From Thalassoglobus polymorphus (GTDB lineage: Bacteria > Planctomycetota > Planctomycetia > Planctomycetales > Planctomycetaceae): DNA of 64,000 nt. Made by a program: the position numbers and the translations under genes. The notes beneath the pieces are model-generated. The model was not told the DNA's origin and did no database searches. It saw only the letters and a program-made list of their open reading frames with translations. The stretch covers positions 5,344,001-5,408,000 of the forward strand of contig NZ_CP036267.1 in assembly GCF_007744255.1 (NCBI RefSeq), given 5' to 3'. Shown here piece after piece: positions 8,112 through 17,157 of the stretch. Within the stretch, counting starts at the first letter, position 1, and the number at the start of each line of letters is the position of its first letter.

Positions 8112-8987
8112 ATGCAAGGTGTTTACGTCATGCAAGAAAACACTTCACAACTTCGGACCTGGACATTTTCTAATCAGACCTGGACGCTCGGAGAGTTCCC
8201 CAAGTTGATGGGGATTGTGAATGTCACTCCGGACAGTTTCTCTGATGGCGGAGAGTGGTTGGCCCCTGCGGACGCCGTCGCACATGCCATGCAGCTGGTC
8301 GAAGAGGGTGCCGACATTCTCGATGTTGGAGGAGAATCAACCCGGCCCGGAGCGGAACCAGTTCCGACCGATGAAGAACTGCGGCGAGTCATTCCGGTCA
8401 TTGAACAATTGGCGTCCCAAACCGATGTCCCGATCTCCATCGACACGATGAAATCCGAAGTTGCCCAAGCTGCATTGCAAGCGGGCGCCAGCATCATCAA
8501 TGACGTCTCTGCGTTCGAACATGATCCACAAATGACTGAGGTCGCTGCCGGAAGTGCCTGCGGAATCATCTTGATGCATCGTCAGGGGACGCCGCAGACG
8601 ATGCAAAACAATCCGCATTACGACGATGTCGTTGCGGAAGTTTCCGAGTATCTTTTTCAACGTACGCAAACTCTTTCCCAGCTGGGAATCGCAGCAGAAA
8701 GAATCGTCATCGATCCCGGGATTGGATTTGGAAAGACTGCAGAGCATAATCTGTCGTTGCTGACTCATATTGCCGAACTTCGTGCGAATGGGCATTCGGT
8801 CTTGATTGGCCATTCCCGCAAGAGGTTTCTATCCAAGATCATCGGCAGGCCCATCGAAGAACGGCTCGCTGGGACGCTAGGAGTCGCGATCGCTCTCGCG
8901 CAACAGAACACCGACCTCATCCGGGTCCACGACATCGCAGCTGTGAAAGATGCTCTCCTCGCCTGGAAACGCTTAGCCCAGCCTTGA
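8112..8987 (+). CDS. folP: Dihydropteroate synthase
   Basis: FolP condenses 6-hydroxymethyl-dihydropterin pyrophosphate with p-aminobenzoate in folate synthesis. Both signatures are present: MGIVNVTPDSFSDGG near residue 35 and DILDVGGESTRPGAEPV near residue 75. Further core motifs are SIDTMKSEVA, IINDVSAF, HRQGTPQTMQ, IDPGIGFGKT and GHSRKRF, in TIM-barrel order. The length of 291 is normal with a short N-terminal extension. ATG at 8112 is followed by an in-frame ATG at 8130, and neither has a good ribosome site. It stands alone, without other folate genes beside it. Confidence 0.96.
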   Translation: MQGVYVMQENTSQLRTWTFSNQTWTLGEFPKLMGIVNVTPDSFSDGGEWLAPADAVAHAMQLVEEGADILDVGGESTRPGAEPVPTDEELRRVIPVIEQLASQTDVPISIDTMKSEVAQAALQAGASIINDVSAFEHDPQMTEVAAGSACGIILMHRQGTPQTMQNNPHYDDVVAEVSEYLFQRTQTLSQLGIAAERIVIDPGIGFGKTAEHNLSLLTHIAELRANGHSVLIGHSRKRFLSKIIGRPIEERLAGTLGVAIALAQQNTDLIRVHDIAAVKDALLAWKRLAQP

Positions 8988-9183
8988 TGCTCGCGGCGAA
9001 CGAGCTATATACGGTCGTCGTACCAGCAATTTTCACGGGCATGAGCCTCACAAAAGCAGTTCCAGTGCTTTGCTGAGTCAAAAACCGTGTATTTCCCTGA
9101 TAAAGCACTCTCTTCCGATTCTCGCGAGCGTTAAAATATTCCACCAAGTAGAATTGCCGCGACATTCATAGATCATCCCCACC

Positions 9184-9192
9184 ATAGAGGTG
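9184..9192 (+). promoter_or_regulatory. Ribosome binding site fixing a TTG start
   Basis: AGAGGTGA lies 5-6 bases before TTG at 9197, which begins a clean signal peptide. No in-frame ATG exists near enough to serve instead, so this site decides the start of the PVC dehydrogenase. Confidence 0.65.
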
Positions 9193-9196
9193 ACAC

Positions 9197-12100
9197 TTGC
9201 CAGCTCTTCGATTTTTCACGCTCCTCTTGCTGCTCCCGGTTTCGTGGCACATCGCTGCGCTAGCTCAAGACTATTCTCCGGACATCAAAGATGCCTCAAA
9301 TGAGGGGCAACTTGCGATGGAAGGATTTCAGTACCCTGCTTTCATGGAGGTCAGCTTATGGGCAGCAGAACCGATGTTGGCGAATCCTGTTGCCTTCGGA
9401 TTTGATGAACAGGGGCGGATGTATGTTTGCGAAACGTTCCGTCAACAAAAAGGAGTCGAAGATAATCGCGGCCACATGAACTGGCTTGAAACGGACCTCT
9501 CTTTGACAACCGTCGAAGAGCGTTTGGAGATGTTCAAAAAATATCTTGGCGAAGATGTCGCGAACTACGCGAAAGAGCAGGATCGAATTCGCCTTCTGGA
9601 AGATACCGATGACGATGGCAAAGCAGACAAATCGACCATTTTCGCTGACGGATTCAACGACATCCTCGACGGCACAGGTGCCGGAGTTTTGGCGATTGAT
9701 GGAGATGTTTACTACACCTGTATACCTAAGCTTTACAAGTTCAGAGATACAAACGGCGACGGCAAAGCTGATCATCAGGAAGCTCTTCACCATGGATATG
9801 GAGTGCGAGTCGCATTTCGTGGACACGACATGCACGGTCTGATTGTCGGCCCCGATGGGCGTTTGTATTTCAGTATTGGCGATCGTGGCTATAACGTCAT
9901 CACCAAAGAAGGGACTCATCTCGTTCGCCCTGATACGGGAGCAGTTTTTCGCTGCGAGCTGGATGGCTCAAATCTTGAAGTCTTTGCCTATGGCCTGAGA
10001 AATCCACAAGAGCTTGCATTTGACGACTTCGGGAATCTTTTCACTGGGGACAATAATTCTGATTCCGGGGACCAGGCTCGCTGGGTGTATGTCCTCGAAG
10101 GTGGTGACACCGGATGGCGGATGTATTTCCAATACCTTTCGGACCGTGGCCCCTGGAACCGCGAACGGATGTGGTATCCGTATCAGGCGGATGAAGAAAC
10201 GACGGCAGTTCAACCCGCTTATATCGTCCCACCGATTGTGAACATCTCTGATGGACCTTCCGGACTTGTTTGCTATCCCGGAGTTGGTTTGGGGCCTGAA
10301 TACAAAGGCCGCTTCTTTCTCGCAGATTTCCGTGGCTCTTCAGGAGCCAGTGGAATTCGACATTTCGCCGTCACGCCACATGGAGCGACCTTCAAATTCG
10401 TCGACCACGGTTGGTTCATCCAATCGATTCTCGCAACCGATGTCGACTTCGGCTACGACGGACGCATGTATGTCACCGACTGGGTCGATGGCTGGGAGGG
10501 TCCGGGGAAGGGGCGCGTCTATACTTTTTCGCACAAGAAAAATCGGGAACCGGAGAACGTTGAACCCTCAGACGTGATCATGAAGTTCAACTTCAACGAT
10601 ATCGAAAACCACGAACTGACACACCTTTGCGAACACCCGGACCGCCGCGTCCGGCAGCGTGCTCAGTTCCAGCTCGTTAAAAACAATGCGATCGATGATC
10701 TCGATCAGCTAACAGATTTGAGAGGCGACAACATCGCCCGACTGCATGGAATCTGGGGACTTGGACAACTACTGAGACAGGGGAAAGCAACTCCTGATCG
10801 ACTAATTGCTTTGATGAACGATCCCGTCAAAGAAGTTCGGGCTCAAGCGATTCAGGTTCTTGCCGATGCCAAGTCGGAAGCAGCTTACAGCGGTTTCCTG
10901 AAAGCTGTCAAAAGAGGAAGTGCTCGCGAAAAATACTTCGCAGCCATCGGTCTCGGTAAATTACAAAAAGCGGAATCACAAGCTGCACTCATTGAGATGC
11001 TGAATGAAAACAGGGACAACGACCCGGCGTTACGGCATGCGGGTGTCATGGGATTGGTGGGAACGTCCACTGCGGATGATCTGACGAAACTTGCAGACGT
11101 CAGTTCCCACGAAAGCGTGCGGCTGGCTGCTGTCGTTGCGTTGAGAAGAATGAAGTCGCCTCAACTGGCGAAATTCTTAAATGATCCAAATGTTCAAGTG
11201 GCTGTCGAAGCAGCTCGAGCAATCCATGATCTGGAGATTGAAGCTGCGCTGCCAGCACTCGCTGAACTGAAAGTGACTCCGAAAACTCCAGACGCATTAC
11301 TACGGCGCGTCATGAACGCCAACTTCAGATTGGGTCTCGCCGAGAATGCCGAAACTGTCGCCAAGCTGGCAGCTGAAACTCGGCTGCCAGAATCGTTGCG
11401 GCTCGAAGCAGTCGAAGAACTTCTTAACTGGGATCAGCCGCCGAACCTGGATCGTGTTATCAATATCTATCGTCCACTCCCTCAGCGAGAGCCAGGGCTG
11501 GCGAATCAAGCTGTTCGAAACAACCTCGGCGGGATGATGTCCGGCGGCGCAAAGCTCAAGACGCAAGCGATCAAGCTCGCTGCCAAATATGAAGTTCGAG
11601 ATGTTGCTTCTCACCTGGACGAAATCTTCAAGAACAAGAAGAACGCTGCGGAAATGAGAGTCGAAGCGTTGTCTGCTCTCGACGCTGTTGGGGCAGAAGA
11701 GATCAGACAAACACTGGAGACTGCAACCAAGGATCAGTCAGACCAGATTCGCGCCACCGCCAGAGAACTTCTCGCCGTCAGAGCCCCTGAAAAAGTGACT
11801 CCAATGCTCGGAGAGGCATTAGAGAAGGGAACCAGAATTGAACGTCAGTCAGCTGTCAAAGTCCTTGCCGACCTGAATTCAGAGGCTGCGGATGAAATCC
11901 TCTTGAAGGCAATCGACCAATTGATTGCCGGGAAGGCATCCCCGGATGTTCAGCTGGATTTAATTCAAGTGGCAGAGCGTAAGGAGTCGGATGCCTTCAA
12001 AACTCGGCTGGCAACGATTGAGGAAAACCGTGATTCCGGTGACCCACTCTCAGCATATCTGGAATGCCTGGAAGGGGGAGATTACGCTCGTGGAGTTGAG

Positions 12101-12520
12101 ATCTTCTTCGGAAACGCCGCTGCGTCCTGTCGCCGGTGTCACAAAGTCAACGGAAACGGCAGCGATGTCGGACCAGACTTGTCCGCTGTCTCTAAAGAGA
12201 ACTCTCGCAAATATCTCCTTGAATCGATCGTCGCTCCGAATGCGAAAATCGCCAAAGGATTTGAGACTGTCGTCTTCGCAATGGACGATGGTCGGGTTGT
12301 TTCCGGGCTCGTGAAAGGTGAAGACGAAAAATCGTACCGATTGATGAAGCCGATGGGCGAAATCATCATTGTCGAGAAAGATAAAATCGATGCACAGGCG
12401 AAAGGGAAGTCAGGAATGCCAGACGACATCGTCAAACAACTTTCCAAGTCCGACATCCGTGACCTCGTCGAGTACCTTTCAACCTTGAAAACTCCCCATC
12501 AGCCGAAAGGGCACGAATAA
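9197..12520 (+). CDS. PVC-type membrane-bound dehydrogenase with HEAT repeats and cytochrome c
   Basis: A 1107-residue exported protein of a family expanded in Planctomycetes. It has a signal peptide (MPALRFFTLLLLLPVSWHIAALAQ). A six-bladed propeller-like dehydrogenase domain spans about residues 30-460 and carries Ca-type loops DTDDDGKADK and DTNGDGKADH, plus FGNLFTGDNNSDSGD. A HEAT-like helical array follows (about 470-950). Last is a C-terminal cytochrome c domain with CRRCH at 978-982 and a likely distal Met in KSGMPDD. It probably oxidises sugars or sugar derivatives outside the cytoplasm and passes electrons to its own heme; the substrate is unknown. It is not obviously in an operon, although the next gene follows by 88 bases. 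Confidence 0.88.
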   Translation: MPALRFFTLLLLLPVSWHIAALAQDYSPDIKDASNEGQLAMEGFQYPAFMEVSLWAAEPMLANPVAFGFDEQGRMYVCETFRQQKGVEDNRGHMNWLETDLSLTTVEERLEMFKKYLGEDVANYAKEQDRIRLLEDTDDDGKADKSTIFADGFNDILDGTGAGVLAIDGDVYYTCIPKLYKFRDTNGDGKADHQEALHHGYGVRVAFRGHDMHGLIVGPDGRLYFSIGDRGYNVITKEGTHLVRPDTGAVFRCELDGSNLEVFAYGLRNPQELAFDDFGNLFTGDNNSDSGDQARWVYVLEGGDTGWRMYFQYLSDRGPWNRERMWYPYQADEETTAVQPAYIVPPIVNISDGPSGLVCYPGVGLGPEYKGRFFLADFRGSSGASGIRHFAVTPHGATFKFVDHGWFIQSILATDVDFGYDGRMYVTDWVDGWEGPGKGRVYTFSHKKNREPENVEPSDVIMKFNFNDIENHELTHLCEHPDRRVRQRAQFQLVKNNAIDDLDQLTDLRGDNIARLHGIWGLGQLLRQGKATPDRLIALMNDPVKEVRAQAIQVLADAKSEAAYSGFLKAVKRGSAREKYFAAIGLGKLQKAESQAALIEMLNENRDNDPALRHAGVMGLVGTSTADDLTKLADVSSHESVRLAAVVALRRMKSPQLAKFLNDPNVQVAVEAARAIHDLEIEAALPALAELKVTPKTPDALLRRVMNANFRLGLAENAETVAKLAAETRLPESLRLEAVEELLNWDQPPNLDRVINIYRPLPQREPGLANQAVRNNLGGMMSGGAKLKTQAIKLAAKYEVRDVASHLDEIFKNKKNAAEMRVEALSALDAVGAEEIRQTLETATKDQSDQIRATARELLAVRAPEKVTPMLGEALEKGTRIERQSAVKVLADLNSEAADEILLKAIDQLIAGKASPDVQLDLIQVAERKESDAFKTRLATIEENRDSGDPLSAYLECLEGGDYARGVEIFFGNAAASCRRCHKVNGNGSDVGPDLSAVSKENSRKYLLESIVAPNAKIAKGFETVVFAMDDGRVVSGLVKGEDEKSYRLMKPMGEIIIVEKDKIDAQAKGKSGMPDDIVKQLSKSDIRDLVEYLSTLKTPHQPKGHE

Positions 12521-12608
12521 ATTGTCCTCTTCAACGAATGAGAAGTGAGTTCGTCTCGCTCTTTTTGATTCACGACTCTGACCAGTTTCGCCCGCGAAGG
12601 AAACCACA

Positions 12609-12998
12609 ATGCAATTGATTCGATTCATGGGGATTGTTCCGCTCGGGATCGGGCTGTCACTGATCTTTGGGTTATGGTCGGGAATTCCTCCATTTGGCTT
12701 TGCTCCAATCTTTTTCAAGATTTTCGGAACCTTCGTGGCGATTCCTTTTGTGGTGGTGGGTCTGACAACACTCTCAGGGAAGCTGAGTCCTGAGCACCGA
12801 ATTCGCTCGATGATGGAAAACATGCATCAACTGAATCAACACCCTGACGACGGACCTGCCGCCCCACTCGCTGATGTCACCGCGGGATATCAATGCGACG
12901 GCTGTGGCGCAAGCTTAGCCGAAAACGCAGATGTCTCACCGCATGGGGATGTGAAATGCAACCACTGCGGACGCTGGTTCAACATTCACAAAACCTAA
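12609..12998 (+). CDS. Small membrane protein with C-terminal zinc ribbon
   Basis: A 129-residue protein. Two hydrophobic segments (IVPLGIGLSLIFGLWSGIPP and IFGTFVAIPFVVVGLTTL) lead into a cytoplasmic or periplasmic linker. The C-terminal ribbon is CDGCGASL, then CNHCGRWF, a CxxC...CxxC pair typical of zinc binding. The start has AAGGA seven bases before the ATG. The family is not recognised by name. The stop is followed by AGCAAATCCAATAT, which resembles one end of the TAGAGCA repeat family, but the rest of a copy is missing. Confidence 0.75.
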   Translation: MQLIRFMGIVPLGIGLSLIFGLWSGIPPFGFAPIFFKIFGTFVAIPFVVVGLTTLSGKLSPEHRIRSMMENMHQLNQHPDDGPAAPLADVTAGYQCDGCGASLAENADVSPHGDVKCNHCGRWFNIHKT

Positions 12999-13034
12999 AG
13001 CAAATCCAATATCAAATTTCTCACCCCGAAGACT

Positions 13035-14036
13035 TCATGCCTTCGGAGAAGCCGTCGAGGCCTTCTTCGCGGTGTTCAGAATTTCTTCCATCACTTTCAT
13101 GTTCTGCAAACCATCTTCAGCAGAATCGACGAGTTTCCCTTCTTGAATTCCCAACGCAAAAGCGTCGAGCTGACAGGCATACTGGTCGCGAGAACTTGTT
13201 TCGATCGTTTCCATGGGAGCATCATGATCTGCTGAACGCCAAAGTTGAAACGATGGCTTCTCACCCGGTTGAAATGCGGGATCGACGACAATTCGCCCAC
13301 CGTCTCCAACAAGTTCCATGCGGCAGCGGAACGGCAACTCAAAACTGCAATCAATATTGGCGAGTACTTCGTTCGGGAAAGTCAGTCCGATTCGCATGGT
13401 CATATCGACACCGGTTTCCCACCAATGTGCATCGGCAGAAATCGCAGTCGGCTCCGCTTCGGTAAAGAAGCGGCTCGCATTGACTCCGTAACAACCGAGG
13501 TCCCACATCGCTCCGCCGCCTCGTTCTGGCCTCAGTCGCCAATCGTTGCGATCGATATTGAACGAAAAGTTCACGGTGATTAGCCGAAGATTTCCAATCG
13601 CTCCGTCTTGTAAAACGCTCTTGAGCATCTGTGCTCGAGAGTGTTGTCGCCACATGAAAGCTTCTTGCAGCAATACGTTGTTTTCGCGGCACGCAGCGAC
13701 CATCTCCTCAGCTTCTCGAAGAGTCGGTGCGAGCGGTTTCTCGCATAGGACATGTTTGCCCGCTTCAGCCGCTGCAATGGTCCACCGGTGGTGCTGATCG
13801 CCCGTACTTGGAATATACACCGCGTCAACATCATCCGACTTCAGGAGTTCGTCGTAACTGTTGAAGGCGTGGGGAATCTGAAAGTCGCTCGCAGATTCCT
13901 GAGCCACTCCCTCTCGCTGACTGGCAATGGCGAAGAGACTCACCAGTTCACTTTGCGAGGATGCAGGCAGAACGCGACGGGTCACAATTCGGCCGCAGCC
14001 AAGAATTCCGAGTCGGAGACGTTTTTTATCAGTCAT
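13035..14036 (-). CDS. Gfo/Idh/MocA-family oxidoreductase
   Basis: A 333-residue NAD(P)-dependent oxidoreductase. The Rossmann loop is LGILGCGRIVTR at the N-terminus. VDAVYIPSTGDQHHRWTIAAAEAGKHVLCEKPLAPT carries the family's EKP lysine (around residue 100), given here in pieces as AGKHVLCEKP. WDLGCYGVNASRFF holds the usual D-x-G-x-Y/H catalytic region. The family acts on sugars, inositols and related compounds, and the exact substrate is unknown. The convergent neighbour is the zinc-ribbon gene. There is no signal peptide or twin-arginine motif, so it is cytoplasmic, unlike many planctomycete paralogues. Confidence 0.92.
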   Translation of the reverse strand: MTDKKRLRLGILGCGRIVTRRVLPASSQSELVSLFAIASQREGVAQESASDFQIPHAFNSYDELLKSDDVDAVYIPSTGDQHHRWTIAAAEAGKHVLCEKPLAPTLREAEEMVAACRENNVLLQEAFMWRQHSRAQMLKSVLQDGAIGNLRLITVNFSFNIDRNDWRLRPERGGGAMWDLGCYGVNASRFFTEAEPTAISADAHWWETGVDMTMRIGLTFPNEVLANIDCSFELPFRCRMELVGDGGRIVVDPAFQPGEKPSFQLWRSADHDAPMETIETSSRDQYACQLDAFALGIQEGKLVDSAEDGLQNMKVMEEILNTAKKASTASPKA

Positions 14037-14506
14037 GACTTTGTCAATCTGCGGAGTACAGGAAGGATTTTCGGGTTACGAAAAGACTGAGAACCATACC
14101 GGCTGGCGCGGTTATTCAGCTGATTTAAGTCGTTTGAGAGTCATACATTCGGAAAACGTGGGTGTTTCGTTGGAACGTTCCCGAAATGACTCATTGTCAC
14201 GATCCGAGTTTGCCGAATCTGAGAGTGAGTCATGTTGTCTTATTCGAGAACGTGATTTTCAAACTGGACCAAAAACTTGCCTTCGGCCTCTCGAACATTG
14301 AGTTCGCTGTTCACGATGTCAGTTTACGGGAAAGTCATCAGCACTGATCCAGGAAACGAACCTGACTTCCAAAAGAGTTGGAAGGCTCCTGTTCGAAAAG
14401 TTCACGGATCGGGACATAGTCTGACAGCTTCGCTGTCAAAATTAAACAGAACACCGCAGGTCACAATAATGACTCGTGTGTTCGTAGAGGACACAGGGAG
14501 GGTGAA
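14037..14506. other. Intergenic region with a palindromic site
   Basis: A 470-base gap between divergent genes. The only structure I see is TTTCGTTGGAACGTTCCCG at about 14165-14183, continuing AAA, with GGAACGTTCC as a perfect 10-base palindrome inside. Overlapping short frames show no family resemblance. Confidence 0.4.
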
Positions 14507-14953
14507 ATGTTCTCAGTATCTTTGAAGATGACTGCAGCTGTCGTTGCAGTTTCGATGTTCAATACAGCAATGGCACAGAGTCCGCACAACGGTCGCGTTC
14601 AACAAACGCATCTCGTTCAAGCACCGGGGAACGGTTACGTTGCTCCGCACGGACATGGTGGAGCACATTATCCACAACTGAATGCTCCGCTGTATCCAAG
14701 CCCGGTTCAGTATACGCCTTCCTGGAATGGTGGGGCGATCATTACGAACCAAGCGTTTGCTCCACACGAAATGCTGTACCCGCATGAATACCATGCCATG
14801 TATGGCCCGTATTACTACAACGTCAAAGGGGGCTGGATCTGGACCCCGTTCGGGATGCGTCAGCACGAACAAGTGAAACTGGAAGGAACCGAAGTGATTG
14901 TGAAATACAAATCACATCGCCCTCTCTTCTCCGGATTTCGCCCACCACGTTAA
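14507..14953 (+). CDS. Secreted His/Pro/Tyr-rich protein
   Basis: A 148-residue protein with a signal peptide (MFSVSLKMTAAVVAVSMFNTAMAQ) and a strong GGGAGG site upstream of the ATG. The mature chain is rich in Pro, His, Tyr and Gly, for example APHGHGGAHYPQL and HEYHAMYGPYYYNV. It ends in a basic tail (VIVKYKSHRPLFSGFRPPR). No catalytic motif is visible. The composition suggests a structural cell-surface protein. It is the first of three secreted low-complexity genes on the same strand. Function not established. Confidence 0.75.
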   Translation: MFSVSLKMTAAVVAVSMFNTAMAQSPHNGRVQQTHLVQAPGNGYVAPHGHGGAHYPQLNAPLYPSPVQYTPSWNGGAIITNQAFAPHEMLYPHEYHAMYGPYYYNVKGGWIWTPFGMRQHEQVKLEGTEVIVKYKSHRPLFSGFRPPR

Positions 14954-15358
14954 GCAATCCGAAAAATTTCGTGAGTTCAGCCTCGTGAAAGAACGCTAAC
15001 GATTTTATCGGAAGCATTCTCACGAACAGACGAGGGAGCACTAAAACTGCTCTCAACATTTCGGTTCACGAATCGATCCGAATCACTCTGCCCTTCTCGC
15101 CCGATGCCGCCCGCACGGTATCGGATGAGAGAGCAAGAGCATTTCCAATTTGTCTCCACGTTCTGCCCTATGGCGAACAGACCATGAAGCTGCGAAAGCG
15201 AACTTCCTGGACACGACAAGCATTGAAAATGTTCTAGAACTTCAACTTTTCAAAATCGTACTGATCGCCGTCAGAGAAGACGTTTGGCTCTCACTTGTTT
15301 GAGACCACTCTTGTCTTGAGCGTCGGCAGTCGAACACTCAGACCCAGGAATAAGAATC
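14954..15358. other. Intergenic region carrying repeat copy 3
   Basis: A 405-base gap. Bases 15136-15237 are a TAGAGCA-family repeat; the remainder shows no gene. An AGGA ribosome site (about 15346-15350) precedes the next ATG. Confidence 0.5.
15136..15237 (+). repeat. TAGAGCA-family intergenic repeat, copy 3
   Basis: A 102-base copy with both ends clear: AGAGCATTTCCAATT at the left and CATTGAAAATGTTCTA at the right. The core is TTCTGCCCTATGGCGAACAG and CTTCCTGGACACGACAAG. It is the best example for defining the element boundaries. Confidence 0.8.
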
Positions 15359-16105
15359 ATGATGACTCTCGTTCGCAGTTGGAGCCTGCGGTTTGTTGCC
15401 GCGAGTCTCGTCCTGGCGACGGTCCCCGTATCAGCAGAGGATGCTGAGGGAGTCGTACGTCTTGGCCAGTCAGAATCGGCCGGCGTCGTCCGCGTCAGCG
15501 ATCAATCTCAACCGGAATTCACCTACCGTGGTCAATCCGATGAAATCCAGCAAGTCAGTGCATGTAAAACATGCCCGACATCGGACGGTTACGCCTCCGA
15601 TGGTTATGTGACAGATGGCTATGTCACCGACGGTTACGTTACCGATGGCTACGTCACCGACGGTTACGTTACCGATGGCTACGCGACTTGCGAACCAGGT
15701 CCGTACCTGTGTGCAAACTCAAAAGTTGGACAATGGCTCAGCATGAACATGTTCTTCCTGAGGCTTCGCAACCAACAACGTTGCAATACCCTCAAGGCAT
15801 CATGCCGAGCTGACATTGCAGAGAAGAAGGCTTACCTTCGCTGTAAGTTTGGATACTTCTGTCCAACCGGACCAGATGGGAAGGGCGCTCCACCTTGGGG
15901 CAAATACAGCATGGTTTACCCCGTGAATCCGAACTACTTCGATTCACGCGACGGACAGGTTTATGCCGCTCCGGGTCATGGTGGTCCTGTTTCTGTGCCT
16001 CTCGCACCGAACGTGAACCACACATACAACTACGGTTGGGGCATTCCTTCCAGTCGACTCACACCTGTTGCTCACCCTCTCACTCCGGGAGTTCCGACTC
16101 CGTAA
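15359..16105 (+). CDS. Secreted protein with DGYVT pentapeptide repeats
   Basis: A 248-residue protein with a signal peptide (LRFVAASLVLATVPVSAED). A GVVRLGQS/GVVRVSDQ segment is followed by CKTCPT. Seven tandem pentapeptides come next (DGYAS, five DGYVT, DGYAT; residues 76-110), and then a Cys-containing globular part (CNTLKASC, RCKFGYFCPTGPDGKG). The tail is Pro/Tyr/Gly-rich. Tyr repeats and paired cysteines suggest an extracellular structural or adhesive role, but this is inference. The neighbouring genes on both sides are similar in style. A CAGGAATAA ribosome site is shared in sequence with the next gene. Confidence 0.78.
   Translation: MMTLVRSWSLRFVAASLVLATVPVSAEDAEGVVRLGQSESAGVVRVSDQSQPEFTYRGQSDEIQQVSACKTCPTSDGYASDGYVTDGYVTDGYVTDGYVTDGYVTDGYATCEPGPYLCANSKVGQWLSMNMFFLRLRNQQRCNTLKASCRADIAEKKAYLRCKFGYFCPTGPDGKGAPPWGKYSMVYPVNPNYFDSRDGQVYAAPGHGGPVSVPLAPNVNHTYNYGWGIPSSRLTPVAHPLTPGVPTP
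15584..15688 (+). repeat. 15-bp in-frame tandem repeat (DGYVT)
   Basis: Seven 15-base units encode DGY(A/V)(S/T). A 30-base higher-order unit (15629-15658) is repeated almost exactly straight after it, which shows recent duplication of unit pairs. Confidence 0.9.
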
Positions 16106-16153
16106 CAACAACTTACGGACAACGGGACTCATTTGTATTACAGGAATAAAACG

Positions 16154-17053
16154 ATGGTTCGATCAAAAATTCTTCGAAGCAAACTTCTCGCAGTTGCGGG
16201 AATGTTGTGCCTGATCACCGGAGTGGCTTCGGCTCAGGAATTGGACGAAACGGGAGTCGTCCACATTACCGATTCTCCCGCAGTCGCTGCCCAGAATGGA
16301 CTGTTGCAAACAAATTGCGACAAGACAGCCGGGGCGGGCTTTGGAAATTCTGCTGGCTGTCAGCAGGGAAACTGCCAGCAGGGAAACTGCCAGCATGGAA
16401 ACTGTCAGAATTGCCCAAATGGGATGTGCCAAAACGGATACGGTGGATACGGTTGCCGACCATACGGAAGATGCCCACTTGGCGCTATCTGCCCAATCGG
16501 TGGAGCCGGTTGCAATGGCTGTAATTCATGCTGTGGAAAGCTGAGCTGTTCGGCTCGCAAAATCCTGGCGTGGCTGGACCCTTGCAGTGGAGTCTGCTCT
16601 TACGCTCCATCTCACGGATTCATGATTCCCGGCAAGCAACCCTACTTCCGTCAGCCGGTTTCCTATCAACATAACTACCCTGCAAAGTGGACCGGTGGAC
16701 ATCCAAGCGGTTACCACGGACATCGACCTGCGGTTTACACACCGACAGACACAACTCAACTTGGATACTACTACCAAAAAGTTCCAACGTGGGTTCCTGT
16801 CCCCGGGATGATTCCACCAGCTCCGCGACCACAGGACTGGCATCGTTTTGGCCCCACAGCCAACGCTGCTCCTTACTGTCCGGTTGAGTCAGTTCAGGAA
16901 ATTCAGGGAGAGCCGACTCCAACCGACGCCAACGACGCTGACGGCTTAGTGCCACCAACACCTCCAGCAGCACCGGCCCCACCTAAGGAAATCGACAAGG
17001 TCGACCTGGAACGATCCGCAACGAACCCAAATCTGCTGCCAATTGTAGAATAA
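16154..17053 (+). CDS. Secreted Cys-rich protein with CQxGN repeats
   Basis: A 299-residue protein from ATG 16154, which has CAGGAATAA upstream; an earlier in-frame TTG at 16133 is less likely. A signal peptide (KLLAVAGMLCLITGVASAQ) precedes GVVHITDSPA, a motif like that in the previous gene. A Cys-rich segment follows, with CQQGN/CQQGN/CQHGN, CPNGMC, CRPYGRCPLGAICPIGGAGCNGC and NSCCGKLSC. The later part is Pro/Tyr/His-rich (KVPTWVPVPGMIPPAPRP), and the tail is acidic then proline-rich. About 20 cysteines point to disulfide cross-linking outside the cell or to metal binding. It lies 48 bases after the DGYVT gene and is probably co-transcribed with it, ending at a strong terminator. Confidence 0.78.
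   Translation: MVRSKILRSKLLAVAGMLCLITGVASAQELDETGVVHITDSPAVAAQNGLLQTNCDKTAGAGFGNSAGCQQGNCQQGNCQHGNCQNCPNGMCQNGYGGYGCRPYGRCPLGAICPIGGAGCNGCNSCCGKLSCSARKILAWLDPCSGVCSYAPSHGFMIPGKQPYFRQPVSYQHNYPAKWTGGHPSGYHGHRPAVYTPTDTTQLGYYYQKVPTWVPVPGMIPPAPRPQDWHRFGPTANAAPYCPVESVQEIQGEPTPTDANDADGLVPPTPPAAPAPPKEIDKVDLERSATNPNLLPIVE
16358..16402 (+). repeat. 15-bp in-frame tandem repeat (CQxGN)
   Basis: Three consecutive 15-base units of the form TGTCAGCAGGGAAAC encode CQQGN, CQQGN and CQHGN. The unit length is the same as in the unrelated repeat of the preceding gene. Confidence 0.85.
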
Positions 17054-17106
17054 TCGAAAGCAATCACAGCAGAGACTTGAAGCGAACGGATTCACCCTCC
17101 GTTGTA

Positions 17107-17143
17107 AGAGGCAGTCAGACTTCGGTTTGACTGCCTCTTTTTT
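17107..17143 (+). terminator. Strong Rho-independent terminator with TTCG loop
   Basis: AGAGGCAGTCAGAC pairs with GTTTGACTGCCTCT around a TTCG tetraloop. This is a 14-bp stem with one G-T wobble, followed by six T. It ends the secreted-protein cluster. Confidence 0.92.
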
Positions 17144-17157
17144 ATTTACACAACAAT

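Noticed and set aside
8983-9060. Possible extra copy of the TAGAGCA family after folP
   Set aside because: Only TTTTCACGGGCA and a GCGGCGAACGAGC stretch match; ends absent, so not listed as a copy.
14277-14525. 82-codon frame overlapping the start of the first secreted protein
   Set aside because: It overlaps a gene with a good ribosome site and signal peptide and has no motif.
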